Shown here: positions 10,266-22,874 of the stretch, piece after piece
Layout: each line of letters begins with the position of its first letter
Numbering within the stretch: the first letter of the stretch is position 1
NCBI GenBank assembly: GCA_963377175.1
Contig: CAUJNA010000189.1
Coordinates: 37,294 to 101,293, forward strand
Source of the DNA: Effrenium voratum
Lineage: Eukaryota > Sar > Dinophyceae > Suessiales > Symbiodiniaceae
DNA length: 64,000 nucleotides
Reading direction: 5' to 3'
The notes under the pieces: generated by a model
What the model saw: the letters and a program-made list of their open reading frames with translations, nothing else
Databases searched by the model: none
What the model was told of the DNA's origin: nothing
Translations under genes and position numbers: made by a program

Positions 10266-11707
10266 AAATCTTAAAATCTAAAGTGGATGCAAAATGGATG
10301 GAAAATCGCCTGGATTGAAATCTCAAAATCCTAAAGTCTTAGATTCTTAAAATCTTAAATTAAAATCTAACAATCAATCTTAGAATCTCAAGATCTTAAA
10401 ATCTTAGAACTTAGAATCTTAAAATCTGAAAATATAAAAACTTCCTAAAGTCTTCGAATCTTGAAACCTTAAAAACCTTATGTCTTAGAATCTTGAGATC
10501 TTAAACTCTTAAAATATGAAATTCCTAAAGTCTTACAGTCTTAAAATCTCAGAATCTTAAGGAGCTTTAAAAACTTAAATTCTTTAAACCTCGAACATTT
10601 GAAATCTGAAAATCTTAAATTATTAAAATATTGCATTCCTTCAATCCGGGCTATATTTTAACTTCCTTAAACTCTTAATCTTGAATTTTGGAAATCTTGA
10701 AACCTTACCTTAGAAGATAGAATCTTGCAACCTGAAAATATAAACATCCTCAAGTCTTCGAATCTTGACTTCTTAAAACCCTCATGTCGTTGAATCTTCA
10801 GATGTTAAAATCTTAAAATATAAAACTCCTAAATTCTCAAAATCTTAAAATCTCAGAATCTTAAAAGCTTTAAAAACTTAAGTTCTTTCAATCTCGAACT
10901 ATTGCACTCTGAAAGTCTTAAATTCATAAACAAGTAAAATATAATAGAATTCCTTCAATCCGGGCTATATTTTACATTCCTTAAACTCTTAATCTTGAAA
11001 TTTTGAAGTCTTGACATCTTAAGATCTTAAAATCTTAAATTCCGAAAGTCGCCAAATCTGCAAATCTCACAAAAAATCAAATCTTAAAGCCTTCGAAATC
11101 TGATAATGGATGGAAAATGGCTGGGCAATGGCCTGGCTGTTATAACCTTCAAAAACCTTAAATCTTTGAATCTTAGAACCTTACTCGTCGGACTTACAGG
11201 AACGGGAAGTGACAGAAACCCTCATGTCTTTGAATCTTCAGATGTTAAAATCTTAAAATATGAAATTCCTAAATTCTCAAACTCTTAAAATCAGAATCTT
11301 AAAAGCGTCAAAAACTTAAATTCTTTAAATCTCGAACAATTGCAATCTGAAAATCTTAAATTCATAAACAAGTAAAATATAATAAAATTCCTTCAATCCG
11401 GGCTATATTCTAAATTCCTTAAACCCTTAATCTTGAAATTTTGAAGTCTTGACATCTTAAGATCTTAAAATCTTAAATTCCGAAAGTCGCCAAATCTGCA
11501 AATCTCAAAAAAATCTTAAAGCCTTCGAAATCTGATAATGGATGGAAAATGGCTGGGCAATGGCCTGGCTGTTATAACCTTCCAAAACCTTAAATCTTTG
11601 AATCTTAAAACCTTAATTCTTAAACCATTGAAACCTTAAATTCCAAAAGTCTTCACATCTGAGACCCTTAGAATCTCAAAGTTTTTAGAATTTTAAAATC
11701 TTAACAT
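10266..11707 (+). repeat. AT-rich degenerate satellite, long block
   Basis: About 1.4 kb of CTTAAAATCTTAGAATC-type degenerate tandem text with internal larger repeats. For example CCTTCAATCCGGGCTATATT recurs at about 10630, 10950 and 11390, and GATAATGGATGGAAAATGGC at about 11100 and 11535. No gene is seen. Confidence 0.85.
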
Positions 11708-12110
11708 CTACTAATCGGACTTACCGGAAAGGGAAGTGACAGAACGGGCAGGGCAAGGTGCCCGGTGGCCGGCTGTGTCGCGTCAGCGTGTAAATCCGGC
11801 CACCGGACGTGATCGGGCCGCAGGCCTAGCCCGCAGGGCTTACCTTCAGGTATAAGGCCGCGCGCCCCATGCTGCCGACCATGCGCCGACCATGAGCAGA
11901 ACATGAGCAGAACTTTTGCGCTGCGCCAAGCCTGCTAAGGGGCGAAGGAGTCAAAAAACGAATGTTTTCTGGGGGGTGCCCATAGTGGACAACATCCCCG
12001 GCATCACCTGCATCATCCGCATCCTTGGCGGACATTGATGCGGATGATGCCGGTGATGCTGGGGATGGTGTGCCCTAAGTCGGGCCAATTTTGCCGAAAA
12101 CGTGCAACCT
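11708..12110 (+). repeat. GC-rich composite repeat copy with near-perfect hairpin
   Basis: Repeats the arrangement of 1795-2215, including the GCATCATCCGCATC / GATGCGGATGATGC hairpin with the same loop near 12009-12050. The segment between the head and the hairpin is shortened. Confidence 0.8.
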
Positions 12111-13109
12111 GAAAATCTTAAAATCTTAAAGTGGATGGAAAATGGCTGGAAAATGGCCTGGATTGAAATCTCAAAACCCTAAAGTCTTAGATTCTTAAAA
12201 TCTTAAATTAAAATCTAACAATCAATCTTAGAATCTCAAGATCTTAAAATCTTAGAACCGAGAATCTTAAAATCTGAAAATATAAAAACTTCCTAAAGTC
12301 TTCGAATCTTGAAAAAACCTTATGTCTTAGAATCTTGCGATCTTAAACTCTGAAAATATGAAATTCCTAAAGTCTTACAATCTTAAAATCTCAGAATCTT
12401 AAAAACTTTTAAAACGTAAATTGTCTGAAAATCTTACTTTCTTAAAATATTACAATCCTTCGACCCCGGCTATATTTTAAATTCCTGAAACTCTTACTCT
12501 TGAAATATTGAAATCTTGAAACCTCAAGATCTTAAAATTACTAGAAGTTAGAATCTTGCAACCTGAATATATAAACATCCTCAAGTCTTCGAATCTTGAC
12601 TTCTTAAAACCCTCATGTCGTTGAATCTTCAGATGTTAAAATCTTAAAATATGAAACTCCTAAATTCTCAAAATCTTAAAATCTCAGAATCTGAAAAGCT
12701 TTCCAAACTTAAATTCTTTAAATCTCGAACTATTGCACTCTGAAAGTCTTAAATTCATAAACAAGTAAAATATAATAGAATTCCTTCAATCCGGGCTATA
12801 TTTTACATTCCTTAAACTCTTAATCTTGAAATTTTGAAGTCTTGACATCTTAAGATCTTAAAATCTTAAATTCCGAAAGTCGCCAAATCTGCAAATCTCA
12901 CAAAAAATCAAATCTTAAAGCCTTCGAAATCTGATAATGGATGGAAAATGGCTGGGCAATGGCCTGGCTGTTATAACCTTCAAAAACCATAAATCTTTGA
13001 ATCTTAAACCCTTAATTCTTAAACCATTGAAACCTTAAATTCCGAAAGTCTTCACATCTGAGACCCTTAGAATCTCAAAGTTTTTAGAATTTTAAAATCT
13101 TAACATCTA
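12111..13109 (+). repeat. AT-rich degenerate satellite
   Basis: Close relative of 10266-11707, offset by about 1.84 kb. The unit composite + AT-rich block is therefore arranged in tandem here. No coding potential. Confidence 0.85.
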
Positions 13110-13195
13110 CTAATCGGACTTACAGGAAAGGGAAGTGACAGAACGGGCAGGGCAAGGTGCCCGGTGGCCGGCTGTGTCGCGTCAGCGTGTAAATA
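13110..13195 (+). repeat. Head of GC-rich composite repeat
   Basis: Only the head (GGCAAGGTGCCCGGTGGCCG to GCGTCAGCGTGTAAAT) is present. Unrelated sequence follows, marking a truncation at about 13195. Confidence 0.75.
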
Positions 13196-13199
13196 ATGT

Positions 13200-13890
13200 A
13201 TGGAAGGGATGGAACTGGTGGAAATGGATGGAAGATGAATGGGCAATTGTGGATGATTGATGGTAACTAAAAAACAAAGTACACTCAAGGAGAAAGCAGA
13301 TGGGATGGCTCGGACATGGATGGGAATCTGGACGGGGCTCAAGTAACAGGAAAGGCAAGGGCAGGGACTGGAAGTGCAGGAGCGGGCCTGACGGGCTGGC
13401 CCCCGCCCTCCTTCCACTTCTTTTTCGACTTGGAAGCACCCTGCGGGCAACTTTCCGGTAGATGACGAGTAGCGACTCAAGGGCAGTGAAACAGATGACA
13501 GATTTCAAATGCAGGAAAATGAAGTGACAGGGCGGGAAACATCCAACAGAAGCAACTGCGGCCTTTTCGGCTCTGACACCATGCGCGCTCCCTGGCTGGC
13601 GCGACCATCGCCTTTTCTCCATGGCTGAAGCGGTATATGACTGAGAAGCGCCCTGTGGGCAACTTGCCGCCTCCTCCCGTTCGAGCGCGTTTGCAATCGC
13701 GACTCCTGCTGCTTCTTCATGGCTGCAGAGGCACATGACTGAGAAGCGCCCTGGGGGCAACTTCCGCCCTGTTTCCGTTCTAGCGCGCGCATGCTGCTTC
13801 AACCTGCGCATGTGGGTTTACCGTGTTGGCGCGCTTCTGTGGTTTTAGCTGTCGAGCAGTTTGCACAAGGCTTGCTTACAGGGGGGAGGA
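13200..13890. other. Unassigned stretch with three imperfect repeats
   Basis: No gene recognised. GAAGC(A/G)CCCTG(C/T/G)GGGCAACTT occurs at about 13433, 13646 and 13741, each followed by GC-rich text. Open frames on the minus strand here have no recognisable domain. Confidence 0.5.
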
Positions 13891-14470
13891 ATGCGACTGA
13901 CACGGCGCTCAAGGAAGTGCAGGGAGCTCAAACGCACAGGAAGTGAAGGGAAATGCCAGGAAACTCTCGAAGTTGCAGGAAAGACGCGCAAAGGAAGTGA
14001 GGTTCAAATCTCGGCATCTCATCCGAATTAAAGGACAGGGAAGTGACAGAACAGGCAGGGCAAGGTGCCTGGTGGCCTGCTCATCGCCGCTTTTTCAAAG
14101 TGACAATAGCACGCCATGTGTTTCCATGATTTGCGTGTTCCTCTTACACCCCAAAGTTTTTATTGGATGTCTGAACACTCACAACCCCATGAGAATACGT
14201 ATCAGTTGTTCAAGCCTGCTGCCAGGTTTGTAAGATTCTGCAAAGAATGTTAAATTCCTCAACAAAAAGGCAGGATCCCAAGCCAAAGGCTAATGCAAGA
14301 AGAACATCCAAGAACATGCTGCGACATTTCACTTCTTGCTTGTAAGCAAGCTGAATCCGGCCACCGGACGTGATCGGGCCGCAGGCCTAGCCCGGTTTTT
14401 GGGTGGTGCCTAATGCTGGACAACACCCCCACCATTGCCAGCATCATCCAGGATAATACGGATGCTGCTA
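13890..14470. repeat. Purine-rich block and partial composite repeat pieces
   Basis: 13890-14085 is a purine-rich block ending in the composite head (GGCAAGGTGCC). 14350-14470 has the GGCCACCGGACGTGATCGGG piece and CTGGACAACACCCCCACCAT. The text between (14090-14340) is unrelated and unassigned. Confidence 0.65.
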
Positions 14471-14985
14471 CGCAAGCTGGCGATGCGAAACAAGGGCTGA
14501 AAATTGCAGAGGACGAAGAGGAAATGCAGGGAAACAGGAGTCACTGGAAGTGAACGAAATGGGAGTGACAGGAATTGCACGAAAATGAAAAGGGCACTGG
14601 AGAGAAACGCAAGAAAATGCAAGGGCAGAATGCGAAGGGAACCGGAGGACGGGAACGAAAAGAAATTGTTGGAAACAAAGAGCAACTGAAGAGAAATGAA
14701 GGGAAGGAAACTGACGTGAAATGGGAAGCGAGGCTGAGGTCACGGGAACTAAAAAGACCAAAGGGACAGAGATGCGAATGACGGGGCATTTAAAGAAATG
14801 AAGGGAGCTGAAACGGAAGTGAAGCGAAAGGAAGTGAAGGGACATGCCAGGAAACTGTCGGACATGCAGGGAAGACATGCAAAGGAAGTGAAGTTCAACA
14901 AGTAACGGGACTTAGAGGAAAAGGAAATGACAGGACGGGACGGGCAAGGTGCCCGGTGGCCGGCTGTGTCGCGTCGCGTGTAAAT
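14471..14985. repeat. Purine-rich block ending in composite head
   Basis: GAAATGAAGGGAGCTGAAAC and GAAGTGAAGGGACATGCCAG motifs again, closing with GGTGCCCGGTGGCCGGCTG at about 14948. Confidence 0.7.
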
Positions 14986-14988
14986 CTG

Positions 14989-15008
14989 GCTACCCCTCCA
15001 GGGGTAGC
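14989..15008. other. Perfect 9-bp hairpin
   Basis: GCTACCCCT, a 2-nt loop (CC), then AGGGGTAGC. It lies right after a composite repeat head and is not present in the other copies. Confidence 0.6.
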
Positions 15009-15009
15009 A

Positions 15010-16130
15010 TGTCGCCGCTAGGCAATTAGCCTGCTAGCTTTCGCTGTAGGGGCTGCACCCGTGCGCCGCCGACCCTTGGCACTTGGTCGTGATGCGTTGC
15101 CTAAATCCGGCACCTCTGCATCACCAGCTCGGGCTTGCGGTTTTGCTTGCTTGTGGGAAACCCTCGCAAAAACATTGCGCGTGCAGGGTTGCTGACATCA
15201 TCAGGGTCTGGGGTTGGGTGTCGGTGATGCTTCAGCGGGGCTTGGTCTGCATCATCCAGGCTTCCTTCCAAAAAGCCTCTCAACCCATGAAGCACTGTTT
15301 TTCAGAAGGTATCGGAGGGATATAAGCGAGGCTCATTTTCACGCATTTTGGCGCCAAGCGCTGCCGGGCATCGCTCTACAAAACGCTGTAAATACTATCA
15401 AAAACTGCTGTGCTGAGCGGTGGGCTGTTGTTCTGTCCGTTTTGCTTTTGCTGTGGCTGGCTCGCGTGCTGCGCGGTCCTTGCTTTTTTCCCGTTGGTTT
15501 TCGGGCCTTCTGGCGCGCGCGCGGCCCCAGCCACAAAACGCTGCTATTTACGGCGGTTTGTTGCATTTGCGTTTCCGGGCTGGCTTGCAGGCTGCTCTTT
15601 TTGGGCTGCTCTTTCTGGGGCCTCTGGCGCGCGCGAGCGCGTGCGCGGGCGACCCCATGTCAGCCTTCTGGGTTGGGGCCCGGCTGGGGCCCAGAAAGCT
15701 GGCATCCCCGGCATCATCTGGGGCAACATGCATAACCTAACCAGCCATATCATAGCACAGCATACGTTTCTCATACAAAAAACATGACATGACATGGTAT
15801 AACTTCAAAGAGGCGTAGCCTTCTAGAGGCCGCAGGCCCAGAAAATTCGCGCTTTGAACTTTTGAACATGTATTTGTGTCGGCGCCCAGTCTGCGCCTTC
15901 AAAACTGTGTTGAAAAAGGATTCGCGTTGCAGGTTCACCGGGGGGGCGTTGCGCATTCTAGCATTTTGTTGCTAAATGCCGCGCGCGCGCAGTTCATCAG
16001 CGGTGCATGGAACCAACATGCGGCAAAATGGAACAAGGCAATAAACACCTTGCTGATTTTCCAGATCCAAACGTTGGCCATGCACATGCGATTGGGCCGG
16101 TAGCCTGGGAACACAGTTGAGTTGAGTGGG
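15010..16130. other. No gene recognised
   Basis: Mixed-composition sequence with short overlapping open frames on both strands and no recognisable domain, splice pattern or repeat. Confidence 0.5.
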
Positions 16131-16139
16131 CCCTAGGTT

Positions 16140-19100
16140 TCATGACACTGTCGCACAAAAAATAACCCTGGCATTGTGGCGAAGACACACTGTTTTGTCC
16201 GTGCGATTGTCACGGCGATTTGGTTGACTCTTCAAGCGCTGCTTCTCATATGTTGTTTGTTTGGCCTTGCGATCCTCTTCCTGCCCTGTCGCGGGCTTGG
16301 ACTTGTTGTTCGCCTTAGTCTTGGCCGCGGGCTTTTTGAGGTTCTTCTTTGCCATGTGTCTCGGGGCACAACCTCCGGCCTAGACCCTCTCAGAACAAAC
16401 TAAGTGACAAAAGGCTGCAAGAGACATTCATGCCGCATTTGAAAGCGCAGCCATTTTAGGCCGAACTCTAATGACCTTCGTAAAGCTAGCAGTTGTGTGG
16501 TCCGGGAACACCGCTTCTTCATGTGGTTGCGCTCATCGTTCAAATCTTGCCAATTGCTTTCAGAGAAGAAGCATGGCATGTGGCCCAACAACATCCTGCA
16601 GGAAGACTGGCTTCAAAAGCACTGCGTGAGTGATATGAGTGTGGTCCCGGAAAAGTGGAACAAGGTCTATGCCTGGATACCCCCCGCGGCAGTACAAACA
16701 CAAAAAGGGCTGCATCAAGTGGATCAAGATCGATCCGCCTTGCCGGGGACGGGCAACAGGTTCCACCGAATTTGGTTGTGGACATGAGTGTCCCATGAAT
16801 TTTGTTGCGCTTTTTTGGAACCAACGTTTTTTTCTATGAGTGCCCTTCTTAGTTCGTTTTTCGGTTCGTGTTTCCCCAAACACTTGGTTGAAAAAACAAA
16901 AAACAAACTGACTGAGTTTGACGCCTGCGAGAGTCTTCCCCTCCAAAGAAATTTCCTCCAGTTTTCCACAAACGCTGTTTGCAAGTGGCTCTGTTCTGCT
17001 GGAAACGTCAATCTTTGCTTGAATCAGGCAAAGCAGGCTGATTAAAACAAACACATCAGAACATTTTTGCGCCAAGCCAACAGAAACTCCAATAGTCCAT
17101 GTGTCCAGAGGATTCTTCTCTTCGCTTTCATCCTCGCCCATATCAATGTGCGTCTGTGTGTTTGGGGGCAGCCAATCAACCCTCTATTAATAGACATGCT
17201 CTTAATCATGATTCAACCAGCCGGGGTGCCATTGTATGGCAATCAACAAGAGGCGTTGTTTTTCCATCATGGCGCATGCCAATCACGACTGAACCTGTCC
17301 CTGCCAGGAGCCAGGTAAGGCGACACAGTGGTTGTACCCTGCAACGCAGCAAGGCCAAATTCCAACATCGGGGAGATTTGATCAATGCCGTGGTGCGCGC
17401 GCGGCAGTAGCGATCAGCAAGCTGGGGCGCTGAAAAAATGCTGACATTGTTTCTTGAAAGGGTTCCATGGCTGGCGCCTGAGGACAACCTACAATACACT
17501 GGAAAGTGCTTTGGTCATGATCTTACTGCGCCAAGCAATTATGAGGGCCAAATACATCAAACTGTTCAGGTGGGTGCCACATTTGCTAACAGTTCAAGTA
17601 ACACACGTGCTTGCTGGTCCGCGCCTGTTTTCCCCGCACGATGCGCCTCTGCAACGTGACCTACTGGAGTTGCTTGCCTCCCTAAGAGAATAGCTGAGCG
17701 GGAGTTTTTTAGGGGGAAACAACTCTATGGGTTATCAGGGACCTTGCTACATTTACAACCCTGCCTAAGAGCCATGGCCCAGAGGGAAAAACTCTATGAG
17801 GCCTTAGGGAGCTTGGGGGGGCGCCTCAGAGTGTTCTCTTCATTCAAACTCCATCCGCATTGGTCATTGCCCCACTGCCCGCTGCCAGTGTCAGCGTCAT
17901 CAGATAAGATCACCAGTCGCTACACTCGTTGAACTGGGACCAGCCGTTGACGCCGTACCAGTCTCCCAGCCGCTTTTGGACCAGCTGGACCAGTTCGGAA
18001 CTGTATTGGGCGACGAAGAGTTGTCCTTGCTTTGGCCGGCGTTGCCTTGCTATTGCCCCTTGTCGTCGTCACGCCCGCTGCAGTCCTGCAATGAATCTGG
18101 TCAATAAAGACTGCAAGAAACTCAGAAATTGTGTCAGTTGCAAACATGTTTGCCACAGAGTGGAAAGCTTGGCAAGTTTACGGTGGACAGCTAAGCACAC
18201 ACGCAAGCTGCAAGTGAAGCTCCTCAATGCTGTTGTGAGCCAACCAGGAGTTTGACCACTTGTGCCAGCAGAAACTTAGTTACGTGGCGCCACGACTCGC
18301 AAACCAAGTTTAACATCCTCATCTGGCTTGCAATAAACCAAGGGCATGTCATACGGCGTGGACCTCTTTTCGGTGTGGATGGCGAAATCCTTGCAGCGAA
18401 TGTTGATCCCGTTCAAGGTCAAGTGCGCCAATCGTGGGCACGTCCCCCGGGCACTGCTGGGGTGGCATGGCAGAATCGGATGGATGGGCCGTCACGCTCG
18501 GGGCACGGCGAACAAAGAAATACTGAGTGGTACAGGGGCGATTGCAAATCACAACGTGCAGCAACCACATGATCTGAGCAGAGTCTATGTTCAGCAAAAC
18601 GGCCTGTCCCGCTGATTATGTTCGCCTCGCAACACACAGCCCCTATTAAAACTTCCCTCATCATGAAACGCTGCTTGTTTTCTGGTTGGATTGGTTGTGG
18701 TCAATAACATCCAGATTCAACATAAATCCTCAGTTTGTCACAGGGGCCAGAGTTCAGGTTCTTTCCGGCAGTGACTGCCCCTCTTGCAAAACACATCAGG
18801 TTCACCCCACCTTTACGGTCCAAGGCATCGCACATGTCCCTGAGCAGACATGCATTCATAGCCATGCGTTTTACTGGCCCCACATTCTCCAGCTGCTGTT
18901 TTATTTTGCAAGCGCCAGGCCTCTCATGCAAAAAGATACCGGGGCACAACCAGCCGGTCAGCCGGGCCAAGGTCACGCGCCAGGCCCAACTCCAAATTAA
19001 TTTTGAATTTGGCCAAATGAACAAATAATTTCAACGACGGCTGAATGCATCAAACACTTGTTTTGCCACGTAATAGGATGCTTGAGACGCAGCTGCCACT

Positions 19101-22085
19101 GGCACCCTGTCACACAGACTCACCGCTTGCGTGAAGTTCATGCTGGCGCGTTGTTTGTCTCGCATGGCCTCTAAACGATGGCGCAGAACTCCTCCACGAC
19201 CACTACCTAACGCGACCGGCTCCTCTCCATCTCCAACGCTTGGGATCCTTCTTCTCCGCTTTTGCTGCAGGCTTGGCGACCTTGCAATCTCCAACGCAGA
19301 GGCCCCGGGCCAGGTCCCCGCCACGTGCAGCATTATCCCCGCGCTGCAATGAATTCTGAGCCTTTGCATCAGGAACCCATGCCCCTGCGAGAATTCCGGG
19401 CCTTTGCATGCGGAACCCTCTTTGCTTTTTTCGTTTCTGCTTAAAAAGCATGGTTTTCTTGCTCTTGCAGGGAACCCAGGCGTGGCATGTTTGGTCATCC
19501 TCTCGGCTGGCATGCTCAGAGTGCCAAGGTAGTTTAGTTTGTGCACGCCTGTCATCTCCCCTCCGCCTTACTTTACTGCGTTGCCGCAGTAAGTGGCTGC
19601 ATCCATAGCAAAGATGACAAGCCAGAAGATTGCGAAGGCGAAGAAGATGGGTTGCGTTACAAGACCTCCTGTCATGAAGAAGGTGGAACACCAGCGCAAG
19701 TGGCCAATCATTGCAGTGGGTGTGGGGCTGCTGGCAAACCCGGGTTGGGAAATGTCTGGATGAGACAGACCAGAAATGTGACCTGTGCATGGCTGGGTTT
19801 CCATGCCAGCCTTCAGCCCACTGGGCTTTTTCGACTCCGCAAATCAGCCCTCTGCTTGCTGCGGCTGTTCTCCAATGCAACGGTCCAATTCAGGCTTCGA
19901 AAGACAGAATCTCGGCCTGGAAGGAACCCTCAAAATCAGCCCTCTACTTGCTTGGCCGGGCTTCCCTTTCCAAGACCGCGGGGCTACCTTGTAAATGGCA
20001 CAGACCGCCCTCTACTTGCCTGGCTGGACTTTTTTCCCGCTTCCATGCTTCGAAAAACAGCTTGGCAAAACCAACTAGGCACTGCCCTTCCCACGAATGA
20101 AGAAAAGTAAATGGCGCAGCTTGCCTGCCTCGCCTTAAAAACAAAATCAGTGGCTGGACTTTCCGGCTGCTTGAGATGCCGCAGCGCAATTCCATGTGGG
20201 CCTGCGATCTCGGCGTGGAAGGCAACCCTCAAAATCAGCCCTCCCCTTGCCTGGGCCTGTTTGCTTTGCGTTAGTTTAGTTCGCTCTTTTTCTTTCCGTT
20301 CAGACTTCGCCCCTCTGCGGGTGTGTGTGTGTGCGCGCGCGCAGTTCCTGATCTACCCAGGAACATGTTTCTTGGTGGGGGCGCGGCAGTCTCCTTGAAG
20401 CCAGGCCAACGAAGCTATCGAGGATGACTGGATGCATCAAGGGACGCCTTGATGTGTACCTGCAGCAGTCATACAAAGTCCTTTTGGCCCATGGTTTCTC
20501 TTGCTGCGTGTTCTTCAAGCCACGATGCTTGAAAACTCGAACCAGCTGGTTCGACAAATCTGCACTCGGAGGCAATAACTTCTCCTTTTGGAGGAATTTA
20601 AGTGTGTGCGTGTGTGCGCATGGATGTGTGCGTTGCAGTGCGCGCGTGTGTGACGCACTTGCATATTCATGCGGCGCGCGCGTAAGTCGGCGGGCGGCCG
20701 CGACCGTCTACGTCCTTTGTTGTCTGTGAGTGTGCGTGCTTGCGTTCGTGTGTCTTTGTGTCTGTTTACTTCTGTGTTTGCATTTGAGTGTGTGCTTGTG
20801 CGTGTGCTTGGGCGCTACGCTGTAAGGTATGTATGAAGGTATGTAGGTATGTAGGTAGGCAGGTAGGTGTGTAGCAAACGCATGTAGGTATGTAGGTAGG
20901 TAGGTATGTAGGTATTTAGGTAGGTAGGCAGGCAGGCAGGCAGGTATTTGCGCACGTGCCTGTGTATGCATACGTGTGTCTGTGTTTACTATGTTCATGC
21001 CGTTGCGCGTGTGTATGTGTGTACGTATATGTTTGCGTATGTGTTCGCATTTGTGTGTCTTCTGTGTTTCTGCTCGCGAGCGTGAGTGGATTTGTTCGTG
21101 TGTTTGTGTGTGTTGAAAGCTAAGGAGCCGGCACATCGTAGGTGTAGAGGCCACCAATGGAGCCCGCAGCAACCGCCACGGGCAGAAGCATCGCAGCCGG
21201 AAGGAAAGTCCGAACTGCCAGAGAGCAAAAGGGAGGGGGGAAAAAGCCAGAATCCAAGAGTGTGACAGTAGAACAGGATGCGGCAGTCGCAACTTGTAGA
21301 TCATCGGAGTGCGCTATGAGCGGCTTTTGTCAGTGTCCTTTTCAAGCTCACAATGAGGCAACAATGTCCTTTTCATAACGGGACATCTGCCAAGCGATTC
21401 CTCCCTGAAGCCACGCCAACAGGCGAAGGCGCCCGGCCAAGCACCGCGTCCCACCTTCGTGTTTGAAGACGAAGAGCCTGGCCCAGTGAGTTTCAGCGTT
21501 TCGGCAGATGTAAAGCCACGTCAAGCCCTGCATGTTTTCACCAAAAAGAAGCGCCCGGCTTTCGGCCGACGCGCTGAGACAGCGGCATCCCCGCAATCAT
21601 CAGGAAGGAGAAGGAGAGAAGGATGCAAATGCTGGGCCTCAGCCAGGGCTCGGCGTTGCGGTGGGTGGCATGGAGAAATGCCGGCGCTCAGCCCAAATCA
21701 TCTTGAATCTTCAAGGGGAGTTTCGGTCGGGCATGTTCAAGTCGAGAAGGATTCGCGTCGCTGGGCTGCCGGCAGCTGCATGAACTCAAAGGTGTAAAAC
21801 AGCCTGGCCATCAGTCGCACAGAACCGAGTTCCTTCACTCAGCCGCGGTCGCTCCCACAAAACAGCTTCCTTCAGACACAATGCTGCTTACCCCCTTTCC
21901 GTTGGGGCGCCAACCGTTTTGCTACCAAAAGCGCCTGAATACGACATTGGGAAAGGCCCTGCCAGCTGCGAAATGTCAACCAAGCCAGGAATCTTCCAAC
22001 CGAGGCACAGCAGAAAGAGGAAGACTGCCATGTGCGGGGCCCATAGCGCCTGCCATCGCGCATCAAACATGAAGCAAATCCAGTA
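16140..22085 (-). CDS. Unidentified multi-exon gene (candidate exons only)
   Basis: Several short minus-strand stretches look coding but no family was recognised. 21900-22085: hydrophobic MAVFLFLLCLGW. 19585-19750: membrane-like LVTQPIFFAFAIFWLVIF ending at a GTAAAG donor-like site. 19036-19205: HRLEAMRDKQRASMNF and ASYYVAKQVFDAF. 18725-18985: ENVGPVKRMAMNACLLRD and LMCFARGAVTAGKNL. 16970-17130: DVFVLISLLCLIQAKI. 16400-16560: RSLEFGLKWLRFQM. 16200-16350: a Lys-rich start, MAKKNLKKPAAKTKANNKSK. The hydrophobic helices suggest a membrane protein. Reading phases between adjacent candidates could not all be reconciled, so the set may be more than one gene. Confidence 0.35.
19830..20260. repeat. 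Imperfect repeats with CAGCCCTCTACTTGC core
   Basis: AATCAGCCCTCTNCTTGC-like cores recur at about 19842, 19933, 20008 and 20235, several preceded by TCGGCNTGGAAGGNAACCCT. The spacing is irregular (about 75-230 bp). Confidence 0.55.
20590..21125. repeat. GT-rich and TAGG-type microsatellite
   Basis: GTGTGTGCG-type text followed by GTAGGTATGTAGGTAGGCAG runs (20825-20945) and more GTGTTTGTGTGT. The His/Thr-rich frames on the minus strand are artefacts of this. Confidence 0.85.
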
Positions 22086-22630
22086 GCTGTCTGTGTCTAT
22101 CCAGCAGCATGCGCCATGGCCGATATGTTTGCACTGCGTGCCCCTCCGAAACACGTTCGAACAGTGTCACACATCTGCGCCGGGAAAATTGCCTAGCATT
22201 TGTTTCATCAGAAACAACGCACATTGCTAGCTTCTGACACTCATCCCGTGGCCTTGCAGCAAAAAAGAGTGGGGTGTGTTACCTGACACTAAGGCCCGGA
22301 CCCAGAAGGATTTCTGTCTGAACGAAGCCAAGAAGCCGCCTTGCCTGGGAACCAAAAACAACAACTCGCAGCTCCCAAAACATCATGAGGCCAGCTTGGA
22401 GCCGCACACCTGCGGCTTGGGAGGAAAGCCACCGACGTTCATCTTGCCTCAGCTGCAAAGTCTACCGCGCAGGAAAGAACCAAGTTCTGGGCGCAGGGCA
22501 AAGTTGGATGGGGCGTGGCTTTCCGCAATGTTACCGTACCGGATATGGAGCCATCACAGCTCGCCAAATGTAACGTCTGATGGAAACGACCAACTGTGTT
22601 TTCCCTGTCCTGGAATCCTCCCCGCCTTAT
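21130..22630. other. Mostly non-coding, no feature apart from the candidate exon above
   Basis: Apart from the possible minus-strand exon at 21900-22085, only short unrecognised frames are present on either strand. Confidence 0.4.
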
Positions 22631-22637
22631 CTTTCCA

Positions 22638-22644
<7 letters not shown>

Positions 22645-22679
<35 letters not shown>

Positions 22680-22870
22680 GCTGTCTTTCTTTCAATGTAT
22701 CACTATGTCTCAAATTTATCTCGGTATCGTACTATCTATCAATCTGTCCATCCATCCATCCATCCATCCACCCACCCATCCATCCATCCATCCATCCACC
22801 ATCCATCCATCCATCCTCTATCTATCTATCTCTCCCTCTCTCTCGTCTGTCTCAGTCGGGCAGCACGTTT
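22645..22870. repeat. (CT)n, (ATCC)n and (ATCT)n microsatellites
   Basis: A run of TC dinucleotides at about 22645-22677, then CCATCCATCCATC repeats (22748-22815) and CTATCTATCTCTC. Confidence 0.95.
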
Positions 22871-22874
22871 GCAT

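Noticed and set aside
15214..15787. Overlapping Trp/Cys/Leu-rich frames at 15.2-15.8 kb
   Set aside because: Several frames on both strands are open at once and none matches a family; treated as non-coding.
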